From Bolinopsis microptera (lineage: Eukaryota > Ctenophora > Tentaculata > Lobata > Bolinopsidae), in contig NC_087074.1 in NCBI RefSeq assembly GCF_026151205.1, forward strand, positions 11,193,226 through 11,257,225: a stretch of DNA of 64,000 nt, written 5' to 3'. Position numbers and translations under genes: made by a program. This document shows positions 35,046 to 45,976 of this stretch, piece after piece. How positions within the stretch are numbered: the stretch's first letter is position 1; each line of letters opens with the position of its first letter. The notes under the pieces were generated by a model, which searched no databases, was not told the origin of the DNA, and was given only the letters and a program-made list of their open reading frames with translations.

Positions 35046-35325
35046 TAACAACGCGCGTTGTTATGCTGTATGCTACGTCATAATTTCAAAACTAGCTCAC
35101 ATTTACGCTCACGCTATGACTTCTTATAACTTTGTTTGTGATTGGTATTTTTTGATGCGGTAAAAAGTATCGTTTTGGGAATCCGAATACTAACAACGCT
35201 GTCGCCATTGTTAGATAAATTCCATTATGTCTACAGTATAACAGAGCTATATGATGAAGAGAAATTAAAACATGACTGATTTTTAAAATTTCCTCGAACA
35301 AAGCTTTCGACTAGCGGGTTTCTTC
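35046..35325 (+). repeat. direct repeat, left copy
   Basis: It shares long stretches with 45050-45262 in the same orientation: ttatgctgtatgctacgtca, tttttgatgcggtaaaaagt and aaatttcctcgaacaaagct, then ttcgactagcgg. The left copy has about 55 bases (35182-35240) that the right copy lacks. The two copies stand about 10 kb apart around the helicase-bearing island. Confidence 0.75.
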
Positions 35326-35529
35326 GCTAGAGCTACACACAATGCTGACATTACGCCGCGCACACACAATCAACAAAAATATTGTTGTTTCCTAATTACG
35401 CAAATAACTTTGCGCAGTTAAACATCACGTGCCATTTTAAATGCCTGGCAATAATTCAATTGACTGTCATTCTCGATTGAAATATCTTCCAACGATTAAC
35501 ATATTTTACTCATCTGTTGTTGTTTTTCA

Positions 35530-37273
35530 ATGCCCTTTCATGGATCTAGACCTGCTAAACGGAGATCTCTGCACAATCGATTTGCTGTGAGAGTTAAAGA
35601 TATGAAAAAGTTCAGACACCGTGACTCATCGTAAGAACCTACATATATTTAACTTTAAACGTCGTTACATTACCATTCTTGCTTTATAAATATCATCTAA
35701 AATTTGTTGTATGAGTATCTGTATCTATCCACTTTAACATTAACTTTTAATTTCACTTTCAGTACCGATGACTCGATCCTTACAGATCAAGATTCCCTGA
35801 ATCTCACTCAACTTTCGCGGTGCCTTAACGTACCATTAATCTCTGCTAATCTAGACGAACATCCATCAAATTCTACCGGGTATTCGATTAACCCCCAAAA
35901 TATGCGTTCCACCAGCGGTGGTGGAGACGACAGTGACAGCTCTGATTCTAATGACTCCGATTCTGGTAACTCTGATTCTGATGACTCCGATTCTGGTGAC
36001 TCTGGTGACTCTGGTGATTCTGGTGACTCTGACGGTGATGACAATAACAATAGTGACAACGATTCTGACAGTATTCCCGATACACCTCAAGTTCAAACCA
36101 ATACAAACCACTCACGCAACCACATGTACTACCGCTCAGGTACGTGTTGATTTGATGTATTATTATTGAACTTCATAATCGACAATTTAGTCATACAAAT
36201 TCTTATCTACATGCATTTTATTAAATTTAGTGATGCAATACTGGCAGAGCACAATCACAAATCATCCCCCATAACGCTCAGGTAGATACAGAGGCATGTT
36301 AAAATATCTCGCCGCTCTACATTATAGTTCTACAGCATTTGTTTGTTTTAAATGCTGATGAAATCCGTCAACAGAGCAGTAACTTTGTCAGCAGAGAGTT
36401 AAATAACATAGATATTGACTTAGATTAGAGCGACAAAATTCAGGACGAAGAAAATCTCAGTTAAATGGAGAACAAAGAAGAGCCTTCGATGTAATAGAAG
36501 GTATGTGCTCAGGAAATTATCATACTACAACACTTTTTTTAGGAGCAAGCCCTTAGCCCGGGGACAGGAAAAAGCTTCCTCCTAAATACAGTGATAGCCC
36601 ATCATCGGTCACAGGGCCACATAGTATTAGCAACTGCCTCTACTGCTAATGCGTCATTGCTTTTAACGCATGGACGCACAGTTCACTCTCAATTCAAAGT
36701 CCCGTTAAATATTCACCGTGACTCCATGTGTAACATCAACAGAGGAACAAGCCTTTCAGATCTCCTATGCAATACGCATATTATCATCATAGATGAAGTT
36801 ACGATGCTAAACAAAATGGTCATTGAGGCAGTCGATCGTACTCTCCAGGACATAAGGAAAGTGTGCAAACCATTCGGTGGGATACCTGTGGTAATGTCGG
36901 GGGACTTCAAACAGTGCCTCCCAATAGTTCCGGGTCAAGGTAGAAACGGTATTTCCTCATCCATACTGAAGAGATCCCTTCTCTGGAAAGGCCTTGAAAA
37001 ATGCACCTTAACACAATCGATGAGACTTAGACCTGGATTGGAATATTGGCATAAGTATCTTGAAGATCTCGGTAATGGAGTACTTAATAACATGTCTGAT
37101 GATGTAGAACTCAAACACGTTGAAATAATGCCTTCCATCAACGAACTGATTAATCGCGTCTTTCCTGATCTTTACTCTACTCCATTGGATAATGTCATCC
37201 TTTGTCCACTTAATTCTTCAGTAAACGCAATCAACGACATGATAATTGACGAAATTCCAGGACAGTCAACAAC
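35530..37273 (+). CDS. Pif1/Helitron-type helicase gene, 5' part
   Basis: Four plus-strand exons fit in phase: 35530-35630, 35763-36139, 36429-36500 and from 36550. The start MPFHGSRPAKRRSLHNRF is basic. Exon 2 holds an acidic Ser-Asp/Gly-Asp repeat. Exon 3 ends LNGEQRRAFDVIE, the usual entry to a Pif1-like helicase. Exon 4 carries a P-loop (SPGTGKS), GRTVHSQFKVPL, Walker B (IIIIDEVTM), DRTLQDIR, VVMSGDFKQCLPIVPG and LTQSMRL. These are the motifs of Helitron helicases, but the Rep nuclease that precedes the helicase in Helitrons is not present upstream. The reading frame runs without a stop into an inserted LINE at about 37273. The last intron is only 49 bp, the least sure junction. The source may be a transposon or a helicase captured from one. 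Confidence 0.65.
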
Positions 37274-39257
37274 GTTTGGATTTAGGCAATCCCATTCTAC
37301 ATCTCATGCAGTCAATTACTCTGTAGATTTAATTACAAAATCTCTTAAACTCAAGAATCATGTTCTAGGAATATTCATTGACTTAAGCAAAGCCTTTGAC
37401 ACTATCGACCATTCAACACTACTTATAAAATTAGAGGGCTGTGGAATTAGAGGAGTAGCAAATAACCTTATAAAAAGCTACTTAACAAATAGACTACAAT
37501 ACACCGAAGTTGTGGGAGAAAAATCAGACACCCTATCTATTCAATTTGGTGTCCCGCAGGGTTCAATACTTGGACCTCTCCTATTTCTCCTCTACATGAA
37601 CGACATCTCAAACAGTTCTAAACTAGGATCATTTGTTACATTTGCTGATGATACCAATATATTTGTTGTAGGAAAAACAAAACGTGAGGCCTATGAACGT
37701 GGAAATAAGCTTCTTTCATCATTGCAGTCTTACATGCGAGCAAATAAGTTACATATAAATATGTCCAAGTGCTGCTACATACACTTCAAGCCTCCCATGA
37801 AAGGTTCTAAGTCAGAGACTCTATCAGATGATGAAGTAGGACTTACTATAGACAACTTTCCGATAAAAAAAGTTTCATCCACTAAATTCCTCGGAGTTAT
37901 AATTGATGAAAACCTTTCATGGGAAGAACACATTAAAGCCCTTAAGCGAAATCTAAATCATTCCACTTCCACCTTATGTCGACTTCGCTGCTCCCTTCCA
38001 GAATTTCTACATCAACAACTATACTATACTTTGTTTGAATCCCATCTCTCTTACTGTATATCTGTCTGGGGTGGGGCAGCGAAGCATCGTATAAGCTCTC
38101 TGTTTACCGCCCAGAAGTACTGTCTTAGGGTTATGTTCGGTGATAGGGAGGCTTACCTTGATAAGTTTAAGACCTGTGCACGTACCAGACCAATAGGGCA
38201 CCAAAGACTTAACAACAAGTTTTTCATAAAAGAACATACTAAACCGCTATTCAAACATAATAATATCCTAGCTATCCAAAATCTCTATACATACCACTGT
38301 TACCTCGAGCTCTACAAGATAATGAAATTTCGTGCTCCAATATCCTTACATGAAGGCTACACATGCTCGACAAGGAAGCCGACCCTACTTATTTGTCAGG
38401 CTGACCCACCTGATAACCATAATACAAGATCAACCAAAATTTTTAACATGATTACTCCAAAAATTAGAATGGATGACTTTACCATGAGTGTGATGTGTTT
38501 GCGGGGAAAGCTTAAACGTGCACTATTAAATAATCAACACAGCCACGCCCCGCTTGATTGGACAATCAAAGATTTTGACTGCAACAATATTGTCTTCGAA
38601 AGATCACTACTTGCTGGTCACACACATGTCAGCGAAATTCCCCTAGTCTAGTGTTTTCCAAGTCTTGTTCTGTGAGAAAAGTATGTGTGAGAAAGTCTTT
38701 AATAAAATAAAATGAATGTATATTTTTGAATTTTTAACATTTAATTTGATAATGCAGTATAAAGAAATTTTTAATTAGCACTGTATAGTTTAAGATATTT
38801 ATATTAGCTTATTATAACCATTGATACAACGAACATAATTTTTCAACAGCTCTCCAATATCCATCCTAAAGTTGCATCTTATATCCTCAAACTACACAAT
38901 TTAAACTTAGGCATATATATAGTGTAGACTTTCTGTCACAACAAGACTGTAACCCATAGTAACAAACACAAACAGAACCCCTAATGTCTGCTAACAATTT
39001 TCTTCTGATCCTCATATGAGCCCTGTCTCTAAAAACTCAACTGAACTAGCGTTTTGGTGTGTGCAAAAGCTTTCAGGCACGCACATTCCCTGCCCCGTTA
39101 GTTGCCTGTCCCTTCAAAATCAAACTAACAGTCAAGGACAAAAAGTCATACACCAAATGAGCATTATATTTTTATAAATTGTTTTACATCTCTTTACTCT
39201 GTAAAATGTGCTAAAAATTAAATTTCTTGTTTCATTGAAAAATTTCTTGTTTCATTG
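37273..39257 (+). mobile_element. CR1/L2-like LINE fragment inserted in the helicase gene
   Basis: A 5'-truncated non-LTR element starting inside its reverse transcriptase at FGFRQSHSTSHA, then GIFIDLSKAFDTIDHSTLL, GVPQGSILGPLLFLLYMND and the catalytic FVTFADDTNIFV, with an ordinary C-terminal LINE tail ending TAG at 38649-38651. The 3' end carries two copies of aatttcttgtttcattg (39221 and 39241), a short terminal repeat of the kind seen in CR1/L2 elements. The start happens to be in frame with the helicase, so one 686-codon frame from 36591 spans both. Further helicase sequence resumes right after the element. Confidence 0.8.
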
Positions 39258-39468
39258 TATACATCTATCGACTCATCCCTATCAGAGGATGGCCAGGCGA
39301 CTTATCCAGTGGAATTTTTAAACACTGTGAATATTGGTTCACTTCCACCACATAAACTGAAGTTGAAGGTGGGGACGCCTATTATTGTTCTCCGCAATAT
39401 TAACCATCCAATTATGGTTAATGGAACACGGGCCATTGTGTCACGTCTCCATAGAAACACAATTAGTG
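39255..39468 (+). pseudogene. helicase fragment, middle part
   Basis: Plus-frame sequence with YTSIDSSLSEDGQATYPVEF, LPPHKLKLKVGTPIIVLRNI and NGTRAIVSRLHRNTI. This is the conserved block that follows the ATPase core in Helitron/Pif1 helicases. It begins where the LINE ends and stops where a second insertion begins. Confidence 0.75.
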
Positions 39469-39530
39469 AAACAAATTTTAGTGAAACAAATTTATAATTT
39501 TATCCTTTATTTTACAATCATAGTATAATA

Positions 39531-39863
39531 ATATTTGACCAAAACCCATAATCATGGGTAGAGTGAACCGCTGCCAGTGTCTCTCTTTTCCAAACAAAAG
39601 AAAATGATATTAATTTGAGGAACCGTCGGCAAATGCAAATTGATACCGAGAATGAAATCGGTCGCTCGCTTTTCCTATTCAATAAGCTTTATTACAATAC
39701 GTAAGCCGTGAATGAATGGGAAAAGCGAGCGACCGATTTCATTCTCGGTATCAATTTGCATTTGCGGACGGTTCCTCAAATTAATATCATTTTCTTTTGT
39801 TTGGAAAAGAGAGACACTGGCAGCGGTTCACTCTACCCATGATTATGGGTTTTGGTCAAATAT
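39531..39863. mobile_element. near-perfect long hairpin (foldback element)
   Basis: Arms of about 155-160 bp (39531 to about 39692, and about 39709 to 39863) are almost exact reverse complements, around a loop of roughly 16 bases. The outer ends are atatttgaccaaaaccc and its complement; the inner parts contain gaccgatttcattctcggta. I saw only a few mismatches, so it is young or maintained. It lies in the block that splits the helicase gene. Confidence 0.9.
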
Positions 39864-41567
39864 CATCTCTTTTTGATTATAATGTCAGGATAATTTACAC
39901 AGTCGAAACTTAATAAGGAGGTAATTTCAACGATTTCGAAATTTTACCTTTGAAAACGTTTCCTTGTGTTTAGGTAGGCATATCTGTCAATAACAGACTG
40001 AATATAGCACTTTTTACTCATCCAAGTTGGCATTAAATTCATATATAATGCCATTTTAATATCGTGGGAAAGCAGAATATATTCGAAATCACGAATGAGC
40101 ACAATTCTCACCTTTTGCACGTGCAAACTTTGAGCGGACGTTGCGTGCGCATAAAATATTGAATCACCATACATTTTTGCATAGTGTTATTTAATATATA
40201 GTTTGATAAGCATGAAAAGTTTCAGAAGATTTCAAAAAGAACTTGGATCACAACGGGACTCCAAAGTTGGTAAAAATCGTGAAAATAACAATTTTTAGTG
40301 ATTTTAGCTATTTTAAATGAATTTGGGCGTGTCCCCACGTGTGCAACTTTTCGATTTTCAACTTTAAAACTAGCCTATAACACAATTTAGACCTTTAGGA
40401 AGCAAAATTGAGCTCCACAACCCAAGGGATGGCCCAACACCAGAGAATACTAATTCACAACTTTTGTGTTTTTATAAAATTATTCTTCAAAAAAGCACAA
40501 ACTTCAATAGCGAATATCTTTATGAAGGAGCAAGGTAGGAAAACTTTCCGGTAGATTTTCAGAATGCTTGAACAATTATCTAAGGTGAAAATGTCCTCAG
40601 ATTTTGAATAAAATTACTCCTTAATGCTTTAAAATCAATTTGAAAAGTTGTTATTTTGTCAAAAATCAAGTTTTAAAAACATTTAAATTGATGACGTCAT
40701 CAAGTGATGATGATGACGATAAATTATTTTTCGATATAATGTAAACTAAAGTATAAACAATTATCTTTAAAACCTGTGGTTCGAAATGACTGTATCTTTT
40801 ATACTTTTGAATCTACGGACACTTAAATGTAGGCTACAATTTACTGCAAAAGCGTCTATACATATTATATATATATATAGCTTCACGACAATCTGTTGTA
40901 AAACAGGGGTTCCAGAAAACCCACTTCCCGATACTCCTGCAACATGAAATTTTTTTTACAGTCGATTTGGACAAGGTATAGACGCTCTGCAAAGTTTCAG
41001 ATCTCTAACTCAATTTTAACATGGTTTTTAAGGCACCTGAATATGGCGATTTTGGGTTTTTTACCTAATTTCGTATAACATGCTGGCGCGTATTTTGCGC
41101 AAATTTCTTAAAAACCTCCACATAACTATTTCTTATTCCTGTCATCTTTAACATTGAATTAGAATGTTTTGAACTTAAATATACCTGCTGAACTATTTTC
41201 GATGAGTCTTAATGCCTGGAAAACAATAAAGGGGATATAATAGTATAGGGGGTACATAGTGTTGTGAATATAAGGGCAACGGTTATGCTTGCCAGCATTG
41301 TGATTTATAAGCCTCCGTTTTGAAAGTTTTAAATTTTAATACATTCACATTTCTATTTAAAATTCAATTTTATGTACAAGTCTATAACTGGCCGCCAAAG
41401 CCGCGCATTCTTGAAAACAGGATTAACTTGATTATAGTTATACGACTATGTAAATTTAAAACTATCCGTGGTTTTTTCTTTTAAATAAATACGTTATTAT
41501 TTTACCTAAGTCCAAAGCCAGCTTTGAAAAATTTACTATTAAATCATAATATATCGTCAACTTTAAA
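39864..41567. other. non-coding part of the block splitting the helicase
   Basis: AT-rich with short repeats such as tgatgatgatgacgat. No protein family is seen on either strand. Probably composite transposon or satellite remains. Confidence 0.4.
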
Positions 41568-41891
41568 TCTTACTATATATAAAGCGAGACGATATATATG
41601 GATGTGTTTATCCGTGCCATTTTACTGACACCACGGTATCAACTTTAACGCAACTTTCCGCAAAAACCGTAAAAGATATACAACTGAAACTTTTTTGACT
41701 GGGTCAAATGCTTTAAGGGCCTTCAAATCAGCATGAAAAAATAAAAAATTGGCCAAGGAATAATAATTTTAGTGCCCAAAATTTGGACTCCCAAGTGGTG
41801 TCAAAAACGCGAATTAAATAGGTAATAATTATTTTAGTCTCTCGAGTCTTGACACCACTTTAGGGTTCTGGGTTAGACGGGTTCCTGCTAG
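41568..41891. mobile_element. nonautonomous Helitron-like element
   Basis: It starts tcttactatatataaagcg, the style of animal Helitron 5' ends, and ends ttcctgctag. The base before it is A and the base after it is T, as expected for Helitron insertion between A and T without target duplication. 324 bp, no coding capacity. A clear 3' hairpin was not confirmed by eye, which is the weak point. Confidence 0.6.
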
Positions 41892-42533
41892 TATTTACAA
41901 TGCAAAAATTCATTAATCTGTAAACACGCGTACTCCAGCCCCTAAACGCATAAATTGTTATGCGGCGCGGCTCAAGCCGCGCACGCACGTATTATTTTAT
42001 ACTGTTTGCTTTCTAATAAATATCGTGCCAATGTGTACGTCTAAATTGTAAACGTTCATGTTTTGTGTAAAGTGAATCCAATTGGGACTAGTGACAAGGA
42101 TAAGGACCCAAGTGCCTGTACGGCTTTTTCGGACCCCTGTGGACCACTACTCTTGAAATCACTCTACAACATTGAACATCTATATCTACTACGTCATTTG
42201 GCAATTATTGTCATTAATCTAACTTTCTAATTAATTGCCGAGGGGGAAGAGTAAACGCTTCACATTAAAATTCAATATACAAAATTCAAAACCATCAATA
42301 CGGTATTAAATATTATGGACAAATCTATAGATCTATTTCGTAGTCATATATTCACATGATTTGCTTTATATTATCTTAATACTGTAATGAAGTACAGTAG
42401 GATTTGTGTTTCGAGAAAGAAAGGTTGCGGTCAAATTATTAACAAAAGTAAACAAAAGTCCATCAGGGACTCCGTGGAGTCGAAAAAGGTACACGGCTGC
42501 TGTCTGGTGCTGCTAGGCATTTATTGATCAATT
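41892..42533. other. non-coding, end of the block splitting the helicase
   Basis: No recognisable feature apart from a short gggactccgtggagtcg palindrome near 42468. Confidence 0.4.
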
Positions 42534-42842
42534 GAAGCCTTCAACAAAAATGGAACTATAATATTGATTCCACGAATAACCCTGGTACCAACAGACGCTT
42601 CTAACGGCATTATATTTCGTAGAAAACAATTTCCGGTTCGGCCATGTTACAGCATGACCATAAATCGTGCTCAGGGACAAGACATCACTATAGTTGGACT
42701 GGACCTTAGGTCCGAATGTTTTGATCATGGACAGCTTTGCGTCGCTCTGTCAAGAACACACGATCCTAAAGATATCTTGGTGCTGTCAAGTCGGGGCAAT
42801 ATTGCAAAGAATCCCGTGTTCAAGGATTGTCTTCATAACTAG
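42534..42842 (+). pseudogene. helicase fragment, C-terminal part
   Basis: Plus frame with NGTIILIPRITL, FRRKQFPVRPCYSMTINRAQ (the RRKQFP...MTIN.AQGQ block), FDHGQLCVALSRTHD and a stop at 42840-42842. This is the conserved end of Helitron/Pif1 helicases. It is separated from the middle fragment by about 3.07 kb of unrelated sequence holding a hairpin and a Helitron-like element. Confidence 0.75.
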
Positions 42843-42844
42843 CT

Positions 42845-43050
42845 ATTACTTATTTTCATAGCAATCAATTTTCATATAATAATTTCATATAATGATAATA
42901 ATTTTGAATTAACGTTTTGTCAGCCTACGTAAATATCCATTTATTAACCTATTTGATTTAGGATCTACGCTCAACTTCCCAAGTGTTGAGTCATTTGATT
43001 TTGATAAAATATTTCATTTTCCCCATACTATTCAGCAAAAATGTCCTTTT
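42845..43050 (+). repeat. duplicated segment, copy 1
   Basis: It starts directly after the helicase stop and shares its order of words with 44591-44800: a caatcaatttt AT-rich lead, tatccatttatt, then ctcaacttcccaagtgttga and gtcatttgat. After an AG it is open in a frame reading STLNFPSVESFD. Confidence 0.65.
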
Positions 43051-43236
43051 TCAAATCAGAGAATAACATGTCGATGACAGTGAAAGTGATAGATGGAAAG
43101 GCATGTATGTCCTATTTTATTGGTAAGTTTTTGTATCATAAATGATTTCATAAACTTTGTGATTGAACTTTATTATATGATATAGATAAATATAATATAG
43201 ATATCTATATTTAAGACTATTTACTAATTTAAGACA

Positions 43237-43455
43237 ATGAGTAAACGACATCTACACGATTCAGATGGAGAGGAGAAATTATACTTCCCAAAGGATGGTG
43301 AGACTGTACAACAGTCATTGGTAATAGTCTCCACCATCCTTGAGACTTTAGAAAATTACGACGATTTCAAAAAAGACAACGAAGATTTTATCAAGATTTA
43401 TCTTAATGAACCTGATTTTAGCGGGAAGGGTAAAAGAAGGAGTAAGCGGAAGTGA
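43237..43455 (+). CDS. small acidic/basic ORF in the helicase island
   Basis: 72 codons with a good start. The N-terminus is acidic (HDSDGEEKLYFPKDGE), the middle helical (SLVIVSTILETLENYDDF), and the C-terminus strongly basic (GKGKRRSKRK, nuclear-signal-like). No family is recognised. It lies about 400 bp after the helicase end, between the two copies of the duplicated segment, and could be an accessory protein of the element or chance. Confidence 0.35.
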   Translation: MSKRHLHDSDGEEKLYFPKDGETVQQSLVIVSTILETLENYDDFKKDNEDFIKIYLNEPDFSGKGKRRSKRK

Positions 43456-43498
43456 TTTTATTTATTATTTATGATTTTATTATTTTATCATGTCATTC

Positions 43499-43590
43499 TG
43501 TTCTTTATCTTTTATCTTTTATCTTTTATCTTTTATCTTTTATCTTTTATCTTTTATCTTTTATCTTTTATCTCTTATCTTTTATCTTCT
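43499..43590. repeat. atctttt 7-bp microsatellite
   Basis: About twelve copies of atctttt with a few interruptions. Confidence 0.9.
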
Positions 43591-44590
43591 GTCATTGTAT
43601 ATTTCGTGTAATGATTATATTTTGATTGCGTTTCATTTTTTTATGTGATTTGATTTATTTATTTACAATTTACATTTATATTTTGTTCGTAACCCTATTT
43701 ACAGAACTTGCATCAGTTAAACAAAAATTTCAGTTAAACAAAAATTTCAATTTTATGCCATTTATTACAGATTAAACAAGTTTACAATAAATCAATTTGA
43801 TATTTAACGGAATCCTAATTCAATGTGCAGTATGGTTGTCACTCTTTAAATAGATTAGATATAGGTTGACGGGGCAAAGGAGTGTGCGTGCTGTTCGCTA
43901 TTGCTCACACCAAACGGCAACCTAGTAAATGTTTTGTATGAACACCGGTCTCCATCACGATACAAAATTAGGATTGTAGAATTTATTGTTTAACTATTAG
44001 TAAAGTGGAGGTAGTGGTGTGGTGCATTAATAGAGTGACAGCCTACTGATTTAGATTTGTTTTTAAGTGAGCATAATGGGTGTATTTTTGGATCTAATGG
44101 CAACTTTAAAATTTGTTCTTTTAATCATTTATTAAATATCAGTTTAAAAATATATAAATCTGGAATCTGTTCACTCTGTGAACCAGTCCTATAAAAATTT
44201 CAAAAACCCTCCTAAATTAAATATTAAAAACGTCTCAGTAATGGAAATAGTCATACAATTAAGAAATTAACCAAATTCTTAATATCTACCTAAGAGAAAA
44301 ATACCTACCTAAGTCAATTTCTACCTGTAATACACTAAATATTAGGTTAAATACATAGGTGGTGGAGTCAGCACACATTTACCAAAATCAAATTTGTTTA
44401 ATAGGAGGAGCCTGTGGGCCGAGATCACTGGATTAAATTTGATGAAGGGGATTGTTTTCAAATGACAGCTGCATTATGTCATAATCGCTTGTGGTCCATG
44501 CCGAATCATTACTATCATACATCCATATCTCTCTCTATGATCAGAAAGGTCCGTCACATTTCATTTAATCCAACCGGTACAGTGACTTCT

Positions 44591-44800
44591 TCCTATATAT
44601 TTATTTTTATAACAATCAATTTTTATATAATATTTTTATTTTATTTATTTTATAATTCTAACGTTTTTCCAACCTATATCCATTTATTCACATTTGTAAC
44701 TCAGGTTAAATCTACACTCAACGTCCCAAGTGTTGAGTCATTTGATAGATTATGTCATTTTACCAATTTCATTCAGCACAAATTTCCTTTTTTATTTATC
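44591..44800 (+). repeat. duplicated segment, copy 2
   Basis: Counterpart of 42845-43050 with ctcaacgtcccaagtgttga. The open frame reads STLNVPSVESFD after a CTCAG acceptor-like site. Just upstream (44414-44580) is an open frame with GRDHWIKFDEGDCFQMTAA, unrecognised. Confidence 0.6.
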
Positions 44801-45047
44801 ACAATTCTTTCATACGTAAAAACTTCAATTTGAACAGATCTATCAAATGAGACGATGAGGGACCTGACATTTACCGAAATGATTCAAATGTGTAATTCAT
44901 ATATTTTCAGTGAAGCAGGGTTCGGGAACTAAAGCATATTTGTTGGATTGTTTGACCATTGACTAGCGATGACCGATAAATTCGAACGATAAATTTGCTC
45001 CCTTATAGTGTCCTTTAATAAAATTTTCGACTACAGCGGATTTCAAC

Positions 45048-45268
45048 GCGCGGTGTTATGCTGTATGCTACGTCAGATTTTCACAACTAGCTCACATTTA
45101 CCCTCATGACGCTATATACCTATATATATTTATAACTTTGGTTGTGATTGAAATTTTTTGATGCGGTAAAAAGTATCGTTTTGGGGCTATATGATGAAGA
45201 GAAATTAAAACATAACTGATGTTTAAAATTTCCTCGAACAAAGCTTTCGACTAGCGGCGGGTTTCTAG
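45048..45268 (+). repeat. direct repeat, right copy
   Basis: Same orientation as 35046-35325. It lacks the internal 55-base stretch and ends cgactagcggcgggtttctag followed by T. With the left copy it encloses the helicase, the LINE and the small ORF. Confidence 0.75.
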
Positions 45269-45976
45269 TATATATATAATAGTATCCTTTACTGATGGTG
45301 GCTGCATTTTTTAAATTTTAGTAGGTCCTAGTATTTATCCCTATTGTCTGAAAGTTTTAAGAGAACTCTCCTTAAATTACTTTAGTGCAGTCACTCAGAT
45401 AAGTTTTATACCAGGACACTTCAATGTTCAACAAAGACACATACTCTGCCCACAATAAGGGGCCATAATTGTTTCAATTGTGTAACTGTATAGAATTATT
45501 ATTATTCCTTTACTGATGGTTCGTTGGCAAACTTTCAGAATCATCGCAGTTACCTTAGTTCCCAAAAATTGTGCGCCAAGAACTTTGGGCTCAATACAAC
45601 AAATCTGAGGACCACAATTTAGACAAAAAGTTCAAACTTGTTTGGATGACGAAAAGTTTGGGAAATAACTTTTTGGAGACAAAGCAATTTTGCTCATTAA
45701 TTAATAACATTTTTTCAGTCTTGCATTTTTATAAAAGTATCATTTTTATAAAAATATCATTTTGAAAAGAAAAAATAACAATACACAATATAAGACAATA
45801 ATAGCTTATTATACTCTTATTCAGATAAAGCGTCAAATACAGTCAAGCAATCAACATTGAAGGGAGTGTATGACCAACTTATTAATTTCAGGCAAAATTA
45901 ATACATTGACATCAGACATACAACATACAGCCGGCCAAATATTGCAAAATAATTTTAATCTGGCTCAATTAAATTT
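45269..45976. other. non-coding spacer
   Basis: Nothing recognisable. The words tttactgatggt and tattatt recur twice (near 45290 and 45510). Confidence 0.35.

Noticed and set aside
35808-36111. Minus-strand open frames opposite the Ser-Asp repeat
   Set aside because: They are mirror images of the acidic repeat in the helicase gene exon; no splice sites or start support them.
36501-36549. A 42-bp intron ending at the first AG (36542) in the helicase gene
   Set aside because: It breaks the phase; the AG at 36549 keeps the frame into the P-loop, so the 49-bp version is preferred.
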